Shown: one piece after another, positions 10,831-23,900 of the stretch | Position numbering within the stretch: the first letter of the stretch is position 1 | Layout: every line of letters begins with the position of its first letter | From: Lumbricus terrestris | Taxonomy: Eukaryota > Annelida > Clitellata > Crassiclitellata > Lumbricidae | Reading direction: 5' to 3' | Length of the DNA: 64,000 bases | NCBI GenBank assembly: GCA_949752735.1 | Contig: OX457038.1 | Span: forward strand, 62,431,574 to 62,495,573 | Made by a program: the position numbers and the translations under genes | Notes under the pieces: model-generated | What the model was told of the DNA's origin: nothing | What the model saw: the letters and a program-made list of their open reading frames with translations, nothing else | Databases searched by the model: none

Positions 10831-13800
10831 TAAAAATTAAAATTTAAAAAAAAATAAAAAAATAAAAAAATAAAAAATAATAATAATAATAATAGCAATA
10901 ATAATAGCAATAATAATAACAATAATTATGAGATCATATGTGTATAGTTTCTAGCATAGTTTCTTGCTCCTGATAGACATTGTTTACCTTTGGTGTTGAC
11001 AATGCACACAGTTTGATATTGTTGACAAATAATTTCAGGTAATTATAATAACAATGATCAGTGACAAATCGTTGCCTATGCTGATGAATAACAATTAAAG
11101 AAACTACTATGGCAGTAAAGAACAATAACAATAATAATGATTTCAATCGTTTCCATATTAACAAGTGATAATACTGAACAATGCTAATAATGAACAATGA
11201 TAATACTGAACAATGATAATAATGAACAATGATAATAATGAACAATGATAATAATGAACAATGATGATAATGAACAATGTTAAATAAGATAGTTATTGTA
11301 CGATGTATAATTATTATAGGCAGGAACTTCAGGAGAATCATCGCAGTCTGCAGGAGATGCGCGAGATGTCTGCTTCCCACGCATCATTGTCAATGTTGGA
11401 TGACCCCCCGGTGTCTGAGGGCAGCATGTCCAGTGGTCAGACGGGATTTGGTGGAGGACAGGGTCGGACTACGTTGAGTAAATCACTTGACAGCCTAGAC
11501 GTAAGTTGAGGTCATTAATTGAAACCATGTCACGCCTCCCGTTTCACTCTTGGTTTCACTTTCGTTTCTCCTGAATATCAGTTTCAGTTTCGATTTTGAT
11601 GCACTTTCAATGGTAGATTAGCTATTCTAGATAATTTCACTAATTAGGTATTATTGGGTAGTGCTTTACCGGCATGGTGACCTTTGATATAACAAGAGTA
11701 GCAATATCGGCAACTGCAATAATGACGAATAACGGAATTTCTTGTGATCCTTTCAACTTTCTTAGCGTCAATATCATGCCCGCTCATGCTGGGTTACCGT
11801 GCTTAGCCTTAGAAAACTTCGAATGGATGATTTCACAATGAGTCTCAAATGCACGAGTAATAATAATATAGCTGACGATGTAGAACTATATTTTGGAAGT
11901 CAAATGCAGACAATAACCATAGACTTACAACTTATGCACTCACAATGTGAAATAATTTCGCAGCTTCACCCGGGCTTTGCACAGTAGCGGTGCCAGAGGA
12001 GGGTTGGGAGGCTAATCCGTTCTTTTACATGTAAAACTGAAATATTTCCACGATAAACCCCGTAAAAAATGAAACACATACATGAAATTTTGGGCGGACG
12101 AAAATGGAAAATTTCCTCCGCAAGGATTCAGCCGCCCAAAAAACGGAAATCCTGGCGCCGCCACTGGCTTTGCAGTGGATGAATCACCGTCCTAGTTGTC
12201 TTGACATAATACCAATCTCTCAAATGTCATCGCTCTTGAATGATCCGCTCTCCGCTTCTGTTGCACTTGGGGGGGGGGAGGCTAGGATACACTATACGAC
12301 AGAGTTCGTGCGGTGCTCGAGAGACTGTGCACGCTCAGGACTGATTGTGGTGCTATAGCCTAATTGCTTCTGCCAAAGGGTCAGTGGCTTCAATTCGCAC
12401 TTCACATCAAAGATGGTAAACGGAGAATTCGGTCGATAACTTCGCTGGCACTTCCAGCTTTTTTGGCTTCAGCCGCAGGTTCCCATTCGCTTCAGTCAAT
12501 TATGCTTGCCTATATGCTGACACATGCAACGCCGACGTGCGATACGGAGCCGCACGTGCTGTCCCGCTGGCTGAAGACCAATTCAATATCGAACAGCTTC
12601 GGAAAGTCGTCTTTATCCACATGCAATCAACTTGGCACAAACCTCTGACCAATTAATTAATCCGTGACTAATACGCAGGGAGTGACCCCGCACCATCTGG
12701 CCCTATGCCTCAGAGCGATTTTACACACTCTGGCTGTTGGCATTGGCGTCTACCAATGGTGAGGTTTGGAGAACGAAAGTGGTGTTTAAGGTACGCTCTG
12801 AACTAGAATGGGAGGGGCTGTTGATGTCCGATAACATGAGTCAACCAGAGCGGGGTAGGGTTGTTCTAATCCAGGTCGGATTAGACCTTAGGGCCTTTAG
12901 GCTCTATACCGCACTGGCTCCTGGCTCTCCCTATATAGCACCTCCTTTGAGCACAGATAGAACGAGGAGTTGGTTAGTGTGTCTCCAGAGGGAGGCTGGT
13001 TATGTTAACCACACAAATGCCATTTCGGTTCTGTTGTGGATAGAATTAGAAGCTGTGATCTAAAGTTGCATGTTCATATTTTGTTGTTTCTCCATAACAA
13101 GGCCTTATCCAGTGGAGATCTGCCAATGACGGAAGAGGAAGACTACCATCGCTTCCTCTTCTCCGATCTTCTCCGATGCTTTGCCGAAACTGATCTGAGC
13201 GACAATAGAAGTCGACCGGAGGATGACTTCTGGATGACGTCACGAAAGGAAGTCGTATCAACGACGCGAGAAGACTCGATCGCAGAGACCATAGGATCGA
13301 CATCTAGCGATGACTCGAGTCTGCAGCTGTCGAGTGCCGGATCGAATGAGACAGAGACTCGAAAACAGGGAGAGACCGTGCGAAACATCGTTAAATACTT
13401 ACAGGTGAGTAGGACAATATGTATCTACGATTCAGACAGGGCTGAAGTGCCTAAGTCTATGTGGAAATTACCATATACATGTAGCACCACAATTTTGTGG
13501 GAAATTGTGAGGTAATAAGGAAGGGTAAGCCTAGCAACACAATTTGGTAGGGGATTTTGAGGTAATAAGGAAGGGTAGGCCGAGCACCACAGTTTTGTGG
13601 GGAATTGTGAAGTAATAAGAAATGGTAGGCCTAGCACCTAAATTTGGTAGGGGATTTTGAGGTAATAAGGAAGGGTAGGCCGAGCACCACAATTTGGTAG
13701 GGTATTGTGAGGTAATAAGGAAGAGTAGGCCTAGCACCACAATTTGGTAGGGTATTGTGAGGCAATAAGGAAGGGTAGGCCTAGCACCACAATTTGGTAG

Positions 13801-16800
13801 GGTATTGTGAGGCAATAAGGAAGGGTGGGCCTATAGGAGATAGCATTGGGATTCAGAATCATTGGCTTTGAACAAACAAGACTATATAATGAACAAATGC
13901 AAGATAGATAAAATTATTTAGATTCAGAATGATAAACTATGACTAAATAGCAATAATAGTAAGTGGAGATTTTCTCTCTCCTCCAGTTAATGATTCGGTT
14001 CATACATGTATGTGATTGGGTCAACACTGGCGTCCATCTATTAATACAGACAGACAGACAGACAGACAGACAGATAGACAGACAAATACAATAAATAGAC
14101 AATATAGGTCACGGTAATATTCCATTGCTCGGTGCACATTCGTGACTGAAGCACAAAAGTTCTCCTGAAGATATGGTACACGTTTTAAGGTAATGGCCAA
14201 GGTTTTATTAGGAAATGGTCAAAGTTTTACATGGTAACAGGGTTAGGAACTTACAAATGTAGGGTTTCATCATGTAATGATTTCCTTTAAACACGTAGAT
14301 CTACATGAAAATTAAGAGTAGGAATTATTCTATTTTTTCATGTATTTCTTTCCCAAGCATCTCTCATTACGTGATTGTTATTTTTGCACTATTCAGTTGA
14401 TTAATGTAAAGATGTTAACCCCAGACTCAGTGATCAATTGCTCAATAGTTGTGATTTTGTTGTTTCTTTACTGTAGCAACGGTTGCCTCTCAGAATAACG
14501 GATGTGATTGAATTGGGTTCACTTGGAACAGGAACAGTTGCGAAGAGCAGAGTGGATGCGGATCTCGTCCTCTTCAGTCCAAGTAGATTACACCAACAAC
14601 ATCACCACCACCACCATCATCTCCAACACCATGCACCACCACCACCACCACCACCAACACCAACACCACCAACACCACCGTCACCACCACCACCATTTTA
14701 ATAAATTGAATCATCACCTCAATCATCATCATCTGTATGCATGCATGCTTTTATGTTTTTCTCTGTGCGTGTGTGTGTGTCCTGTATACGGTAATTATGT
14801 AAATGTTTTTCACGATTAATGTCATAAATCAAACCCTATTTACAAAGTCAATTATCTGTTCAATCCAACTCCTATTTGCGCAAAGAATTGTTTTCACTTC
14901 CCGTCTTCCATGTACACTGCCAGCATTATGAGAGCCATGGATTCAATAAAATAATTATAATGCGCTAAAGATAATGGAGTTGACGTTTGCACAGAAGGAC
15001 TAAACTACGCTAAGATGGGGTTTACCTATAAATAAATAAATGAATAAATTATCATGTGTTGGTGATATTATTATGGTATCGTATCGTTTGATAGATGTTC
15101 CATCACGTGGTCAGTCCCGATGGATGTCTGCCGTCCTGCGTTGCTTCCAGACAAGCATCATGGAGGGCAGCAATAACCAGGATCCGTTCTACCCTCTTCC
15201 GAGGTGCTCTGACTTTACCCTCTCTCCGTCTGCTCTCCAGTTCTCCTGTGATGGAATCGACATTGATGTCCAGCTCACGTTCGATTGGGATTCGGAGGGA
15301 GGTGGATCATATGACGCCATCTTTGATGCCAGCTGCAAAGCGGTTACGAGGCAGGACAGACTATGGTGTGTACACACTCAGCCAGATCGGATCCTCTGTA
15401 TACTATACACAATTATATTGCTCAATTGTTTTACGTTAACACAGATTCTGATTCTTTATTTAAATTCCAGTGTAAAAGCTTAGTTGCTTGTATTTGGAAT
15501 TTCGAATGTCCAGCCATCACTTCAGTTGATATATAGGCCTAGGGTGACACAAAAGTTCGTTCACCGTTTTCAAAATGCGCTATCTCAGTAACGGCTTCAT
15601 ATTTCTCTATAATATTTTATCAGTGTATACATCAGTCAAATGAAAGATACTGGTACAAATTTCATTATGATCCGATCCGTTTTCGCCATTATTTACAAGG
15701 AAATGTAAAGACGACCAGTTTTTGCGGAAAAAACTGCGTTCATCAAATTAACACAATAAAGAAACTGTGTATACGCCTAGCCTCGTATACAAGCGTGACA
15801 AGATACTGTTGTTACCTATATAGGATATACACAGACGTAGGCTATTAGCGCACAGTGTTTCCTTTCTGCTTAAGCACTGACTGTATCCGGCATGACTGAA
15901 GTGTCCCAACTGCTATCGATCTCCACGCTCGTTGGAGGCGACGCTTGAGCTGATTAGCATTCTTTGGATCCGGATCTTTATAAACGCTGAGAGAAAAAAT
16001 ATTTCACAAGTTCTCAATAGGAGAGAGGTCGGGAGAGCTGGGTGGCCAATCCTTCGGCTGTATGTGTGACGAGAGGTTGTCGTCTAGCCACTTTGTCTTC
16101 ACAGCCAGGGGTTATTTTAACGTGCAGCTGGACACAAAGTGTGTAGTTGGGAAAGAGATGTATGCAGTTGAAAATCAGATCTTGTGCACTTACTTTTTGC
16201 CTAGTTGCGTGAACCAAGGAGATATGTTAGGCCTACTTAGTCGGGTCAATCTACGACATGACCCCAAAAAAATTGCAAGAAAGCGTTTTATGACGACTTT
16301 CCGTTGTCATAGGTCTGGTGATGAACATACTAAAAGTTACAAGAAATCGGACCACGGCAAGTGGTCTAATTTTGGCTGGAAAAGGATGGCCGCCAATTGG
16401 ACAAGGCATGGAATCTGGAAATGATAATGTTAGAAGCTAATCATGTGATAATTTGTTAATATGCTTTTCTAGACTAATTTGACCCTCCTGAGAACGAAAA
16501 TCGTGGTTAGCAAGCTTAATGTTTAGCGGTTGCATGGGAAAACAAGATGGCGGCCAAAATGGTGGCCTATAATTGCTTCAAAAGGTTGTATAGTCGGGTC
16601 AATCTATGAAATGATCCCCAAAATTGTATGAAGGCGTCTTATGATGATTTTCTGGTATCTTGGGTCTGGTGTTGAACATACTAAAAGTTACAAGAAATTG
16701 GACCACGGCAAGTGGTATAATTTTGGCGGGAAAAAAGATGGTCGCCAATTGGACCAGTCTTTGAATCAGGAAATGATACTGTTAGAAGCAGATAATGTAA

Positions 16801-17899
16801 CAATTTGCTAACATGCTTTCCTGGACTAATTTGACCCTTCTGAGAACGAAAATCGCGGTTAGCCAGCTTGATTTTTAGCGGATGCATGGGAAAACAAGAT
16901 GGCGGCCAAAATGGCGGCCTACTGCAAAAGGCTGTAAATCGGGTATTGTATGTGATATGAACACGATTTTGTAAATTAAATTAAAATGTTACGGTTCTAG
17001 GCATGCAATGGAATCAAAGTCACGTATGTAGCACTGGGAGAAAACCAAAATGGTGGGGAAAATGGCCGCCAGAATGTTGAAATTGCTATAAACATGAATT
17101 CGGACTCCAACTTAGCATTTTTGAGGTCACGGAAAGCAATGGAATCAACTTTGCAATTTTGATATAGATGACAGTCTAAACTGCCGCCATTCCTTTGTGT
17201 AAAACAAAATAAATTAAGATACAGGTAGAAGGAATTATCCAAGTCTTAAACCACGTCTCTGAGTACCAAATTATGATTGAATTTCTCAAGGTAACAGCCT
17301 AAAATGCTATTACAACAGTGGGCAAATGACTTTTTTTCAAACAATGGACGAGAAAAGAAAATTATGAGTAATTGTTTCAAATGACAGCTTTAAGTGCCAG
17401 GTTAACAGCATGCAAATGAAAAAATTAAACAATAAGGAGGAGACTCTCTAAACTCTAAAATAAAACCATAGCTGTCAGCATTTAAAAAGAGCAATTCGGA
17501 TGACAGTTACAGTGTGGAAATTCAGAAATGTAAACAATGGGGAGGGGCATTTATTGAAGTCTCAAACCATGCCTTTTGGGGTGAAATTTGTGAGCAATTT
17601 TTTAAAGATCACAGTCTAAAAGTTGCCATTGTAATGTTGTAAAAAAATACTTAAACAATGGGACGGGACACTTATTAAGGTCCTAAACCATGACTATCAG
17701 CACTGAAATGATGAGCAACCTCGCTAAATTACAACTTAGAATACCACCAGTGCAGTGTGGAAATTAAAAAACGTTCTAAAAAGGGATTGGTACATCACCT
17801 TCCAAAACCATTACCCAGTTAGGTGCTCGTGCATTGGAAATTATTGTTCTTCGGTCGCTCGTTCGTTTCCACAGACCCAGGACCAAGTCTGCGGCTATG

Positions 17900-17958
<59 letters not shown>

Positions 17959-20900
17959 ACATTCTGGTTCTCATGAATGAATGACACCAGAGCTTGTAGC
18001 ATATACAATTTTCAACTGTCGTACCCTAAGCCAAGTCATGGTGTGGTAAAATATCATTTACATGTAGATCGGCGACGCGGCTCCTGGTTAAAACTGCTAT
18101 TAGCCTAAACAGTAAATATACGTGTTGATGTGGGTGTCAGAATAGACTATAGACCTATCAATCAATAATGACCATTTGGGAGGTTTGCTAATGATATTTA
18201 TCGGTTTTACATCGTATTTTGCAGTTAGTGGGTTATATTTCATACAAAATTTGAAATTAGCTCAAAGATTTTATTTCTTGGGGAAATATCTCATCTTGCC
18301 TGCTAGCTTTAGCTTTAGCAAAACAATATCATGTTGATCTTAATGAACAGGGTTTCAGAGCAGAAAAGCAACATTTAGACGTACCCTTACATAGGCCTAC
18401 TGGCGAAACTTTGGAAGTGTCCTGGAACATAGGGCCATTTAACTTTATTACACTTAACAATCTTTCTGAGCTATTTCCAATTCCAGCAACAGCAGAGGAT
18501 CTGTGAGGGATCTGTAAGGGATCTCTAGTCGATTAAGGATATTGAAAGGTCTAAACGTCTAAGAACGTCTAGCTGATTTCATTCGTTAATTCATTTGGAG
18601 ATTTTGCCATGATGAACTTTGAGTCAAACATTGTCATAACAATTGATTTTGATCTTTAATATGAATTTTTATAAAGTCGGAAAATCTTAATATTCAAACA
18701 TCTAAAACTCCAGTCGAAGGCCAAGCGCAAAGCACCAGCTTATTAACGAGCGCTCACCAAAAGCTGCTTCAGCTTTGGGGGACAAATCCCTGGTCAAGGA
18801 CTTTCATATGTCCAATCTCAAAATACGTCATTTATGTGCAGTTGAGAAAATTCCTTAAAATAACCCCTGTTCACAGCTGATGCATGACAGCGTGCGCCAT
18901 CATTCTTGCTGAAATAGGTCTACTCCTATAGGTCATTGTCAACAAATAACTTTCGTTGCATGACACTGCCGTTGTCATGTTCTCTCTCGAACGCTGGCTT
19001 CACGAATTTCTCGAGAATGTTGGTGATGTACTTAGTACTTCGGGTTCAGTCTGGTACCATTTGGCAAAATTGAAGTTTGGTGAGACCCATGGCAGTCATC
19101 CCATCCCAAACCATCACCGACGGACTAAACTTCATCTGTGGAGCAGGCGGAACGTATGCCTACTCTTCCTATGCTGGATAGAGTCAGTGCTGTCATTAAG
19201 CAGAAAGGAAGCACTGTACGCTAATAACCAAGGCCGTAGCTAGGGGGTGTTTTGGGTGTTTGAACACCCCCCGAAATGGAAAATTTGAAAAATAATAGAA
19301 TGCATTTACGAGCACATGATGTAAAAACCATGAAATAAAATCATAAAAACACCCCCCGAAAAGGAAATTTGTTTAAAGAAAAACAGCTAGAATGCCGGAG
19401 GACTTAAAAGGGAAATTGGTGACATTTTTGGAAGATTCCGGCCGGATGACTAAAAAAGTCATAAGATTTTTAGGAAAAGTGGTGAAACACCCCCCGAAAT
19501 CAAATCCTAGCTACGGCCTTGCTCAGGGCCTACTACGCCATGGGGGGATGGAAGCAGACTGCTTCCAATTTGGGCCAGGGGGGGAAAGGTTTCCCCCCCT
19601 GGGAAAAAAGTCCATCTGTCATGGACTTCCTCCTGGTAAATCCCCCGAACAATCCCGTAATAACACAGGGTAAATCTTCATTTAATTTGACTTTTGCTTA
19701 ACACTCACATAAATTTGTCCTTGCGCTTCCATCACATTCGCACCCATCAGGGCTTGCTACATGTGGGGCGGGGGGGGGAGAAAGTAGCATGATCCAACTT
19801 GTGCCAGAGGGAAATTCCCCCCTAATGATAGATGGGTATAAGAGATTTTCTTCTGGATTCCCTCTGTTCTACTCCTCACCGCGCACCCACGAAAATTCCC
19901 CTTGAACGTTCATCCCGCCATCACAAGGGTATATATTCAATTATTCATTTAGTATGACCTTTGCTTTATAGTCACATTTGCCTCTGCACGTATATGGCGC
20001 TCGCTCTCACAACTCATAATTCGGCCTAATTACATTATTTGTTAACATTTTGTTAAAGTATATTGTACCTACTGAAACTGCATTGGTTTTTATAACATTG
20101 CTCTCAAATAAAATGAACGATATTTTAAGAATGAATTTTAGTGATAGGAGGCAAAGAAGCAACAGTAAATTAGTAGCCTACTTTTGTTTAAAGTAAAGTT
20201 TTTAGTCTGTTTAAGTAAACATTAATCAAGCAATAAAAGCTTGGTTGCTCAACAATTGAAGTTCAAAATCAAGTAAAGCAAATGGCTTATAAATTCATTC
20301 CTCCCTCAAACATTAAAGCACTATTGAAGTCAAAAGCTGTACAAATGCAAATTGCTTACACTTTTGTAGCCTACATTTTAGGAAAATGATCGAGGGAATT
20401 TTCCTATTGAAACGCTCTGGTGGAATCCAGAGAGGAAATTACGAGGAGTGGTCCTGGGAAATGTCCATGGGATCTGTCTGGATCAGAAAATGGATGTTGC
20501 TGAGTAGTCTATTTTACAACTGACAGCAGATTACTCAATTTGATGAACAAAAAGAAATTGATATTTTACTGAATGCTGGACCTTTCCAAACTTCACATGA
20601 CTACTACAGTGTTTAACGCACTGCGAACTCATAATGAGAAATTTTAGAATGTTACCATTATATTGTGCAAATTAAAAAAAATTAAATCATGGGGAGGCGA
20701 CATTTTATGATATCCTAAACCACGTTTCTGAGCATTAATTCATCTGCAATTTTGTGAAGATGACAGTTTTAAGAGGTACAATTACAGCGTGGAAATCCAA
20801 AAAAGTTAAATTTTCGTGACTTTATCGCTCATAAACACCTAGCAAACAAGAGCCTAAAACATGCGCTCTAGTCGTTGACAACAGCTAAAAATGCGTTGGT

Positions 20901-23900
20901 TTCTGGGGCTCCGCCCCAGACCCCGCTGGGGGAGCTTACGACGCTCCCCCAGACCCCCTAGTCGCCATGGGCTTCGTGCCTTCGGCACTCGCAGCTTCGC
21001 GCCTTCGACGCTTGAAATATAGACAAAAACTTTATGTTAGGGGGGGAATGCTTCCACCTCTCAAGGGGGGATAGTAGGCCCTGGCCTTGCTAATAACCTA
21101 CGTCTGTGTATGTCCTATATAGGTAACAGCAGTGTATTGTCACGCTTGTATACGAGGTTATAGGCGTATACACAGTTTCTTTAATTTGATGAACGCAGTT
21201 TTTCCGCAAAAACTGGTCGTCTTTACATTTTCTTATAAATAATGGCGAAAACGGATCGGATCATAATGAAATTTGTACCAGTATCTTTCATTTGACCGAT
21301 GTATACACTGACAAAATATTATAAAGAAATACATGTATGAAGCCGTTACTGAGATAGCACATTTTGAAAACGGTGAACGAACTTTTGTGTCACCCTATAT
21401 AATATATCTCATCACGGGATCATGCCCTTGATTAACATTGCTTGTAAAATCAACAGAATTTGAGCGTTATAGATTAATTGCAGCCTAATAATCTAATCAA
21501 AATGACTTCCATTTCGCTATTGTCATAATGCACAAGGCATCATCCGACTGGAGCTTCCTGTTAGACTATTGTAATAATTTTTTAAGCCATTGGGGAAAAC
21601 CAGTTGATATGCTAGGGAAGGTACGATTCAGGCTACAGTGGGTAAACTGAGTTCTGTAATGGAGAGCTGCTGGTCCCTCGAACCTGCTCTGCTACCAGAC
21701 TTCTCGGTTGTTGGCCCGTCCACATGGAATGGTCTCCCGCTTACACTACGCTTACTACCCCGGAATAATCTGCCCGCTTTCTACCAGTTGCTCAAGACCT
21801 ATCTTTTTAGCCGTGGCTGGGCTGGGAACGCCTCTGAGTAGCAGGGCTGTTTTTAAGGAATTTTTAGAACTGCACAACCCCTTCTTTTTCTTCCCATCCT
21901 CCATGGTAAATTACTTCCAATCGGATGACAATGACCCTTTTGGCTAGTTTTAACTGCACAGAACTTGTGACAAAAGTGCTTCTAGAACTGCACAAATCCG
22001 TTTAGAACTGCACATTTTGTGTACAACTGCACGTTAAAAAAGCCCTGCTGAGTAGGCTTCTTGAAGGGGAGCTACATAAGTTTTCGGAATGAATGAATGA
22101 AGGAATGTTAAAATACCGCAACTAATTTTTGTCTGTCTATAGGTACAAACTCGCTTGCTCGAGGCTACAGAAGAAGTTTCTCTGTGATCAACCACCTGAG
22201 GTTTAGAACTATTACCTTATCAATGGAAACATGGGGGGAACTGGTATGGCAACAGTATGGTAAGGTAACATTCTTCTGTAGAATTCGCCAGAGGTCTGAA
22301 GGACAAAGGCTATTCAGTTAGAGTGTAACAATTCATCTGTAGAGCTTACCATGACGACACTCATTAATGTTGATATACTCATTTATCAACCACTGAAGGA
22401 CAGATTGATGAATGTAGACCAAGTGCAGTGGCGTTCCTTGGATAGTTGATCATGCAAGCACTAACCTAGCCTGGATGTCTTAACTTTACTGGTCCTGCTA
22501 GCATTGTATTGGCAAAACCAAACAGCCGCCATTAGAGCTAAATAAATGGTCTATTACTTTGAAGGTGAAGGAGATGATTAAGGTGGTCAAACACTGGCGA
22601 AACTCCGTCCAGTGGAAGAAGACGGCGTATCGACCAAACAGCTATCTGCTGTCGTTGTTGGTGATCAAGGCTCACGAGGAAACCAGATCGTAAGTCTATC
22701 CAAGGGCGGATACAGAAATTTTCGAAGGGGGGGGCCAAAATTTAGGGTCTTGTTGGTGGGGCAGGGGAAAAATTTTCGTTGTGTCGCCGAAAAAACTGAT
22801 CACTTTTTTTAGTCATTGATCAATTTTCCGGGAAAAAGATACCATTTCATCAGCCGAAAAAACTGATGACCTTTTTTTAGTCATCAACCTATTTTTGGGG
22901 AAAAGATACCATTTCATCCGCCGCTAAATCGACGGGAGGGGCCACGTCCCGTACGATTTTTTAATAGGGGGGCCTGATGTCCTCTTTTTCTCTCCACTAC
23001 ATTTCTTCAAACCAAATGGGGGGGCCACGTCCCATGCAATTTTTAAATGGGGGGGCATGGCCGGATTGGCCTTCCCTGGATCCGCCCCTGAGTCTTTCTA
23101 CTCAGTAATATAAATGTGGTAAAGTAAGGGTAAGGTTGGCATTTAGCGTTTTGAATGAGGAAGGAGAATCTGTGTGAAAGAAGGAGGATTTTGTGAGGAA
23201 GGGGAGAATTTGTTTGAGGATAGGAGAATTGCTTAAGGAAAGGGGAGAGTCCGAGAAACAGTCTTGCAGCCTTCTGCAGTGGAATTAGAGTTATAGGATG
23301 CGATTTGATTTCAGGGAGTCTCCCATAAAGTACCGAGTTGCAGTAGTCAAGTCACGTCCGAGTAAGGCAGAGTACGTATCAGTGTGTTCAGTGACGCTAA
23401 ACACTTGGAGAGTGAAGCGACACTGTCGTCTATCGGTATAGCCTACTCTTGAGATGAAACATGCACTCCAGACAATTGGCCTATAATAATGTGTTCTTAT
23501 GGGGTATTAAGGAATAAGGAATAGTTTCGAAAATCTAATCGTTTCAACCTGATTTGACCATGCAGTTGAGTTGTTTTATTTTATTTTACAGTTTTGACAT
23601 AAAACGCATCATTCAGAAGATGGCGTCATACATTTTGGCTGCGGAATTGAGGTAAGTCCAATTGGTGTTTCTGATGGACATCCTTAAGACAATGGCATTT
23701 TACCCGATATGTTCAGGATACTGTTCCCGTGCACCCCAGCTTTAAATCTCTGATTAATGTAGTAGTTCGGTTGTTAAGCACTCAGCTTTTTATCCTGAGT
23801 TGTGAGGTTTAGAGCATCAGCTGAGGTGGTTGGGACCTTGAGCGAGTCCTTGACAGTTAGAACCACACCATTGGAATGTTATACATGGTTGACAGTTGAC

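Larger units (their letters stand above)
15542..21395 (-). mobile_element. Tc1/mariner-like transposon with about 330-bp terminal inverted repeats, filled by later insertions
   Basis: The left end (GGGTGACACAAAAGTTCGTT) is repeated inverted at the right end (AACGAACTTTTGTGTCACCC), and the match runs for about 330 bp with small differences (15542-15860 versus 21090-21395). TA dinucleotides flank both ends. Minus-strand transposase fragments lie inside. At 5.85 kb it is far larger than a normal element because about 2.7 kb of other DNA splits the transposase and two hAT elements sit near the right repeat. All of it lies within intron 6 of the MATH-OAS gene. Confidence 0.8.
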
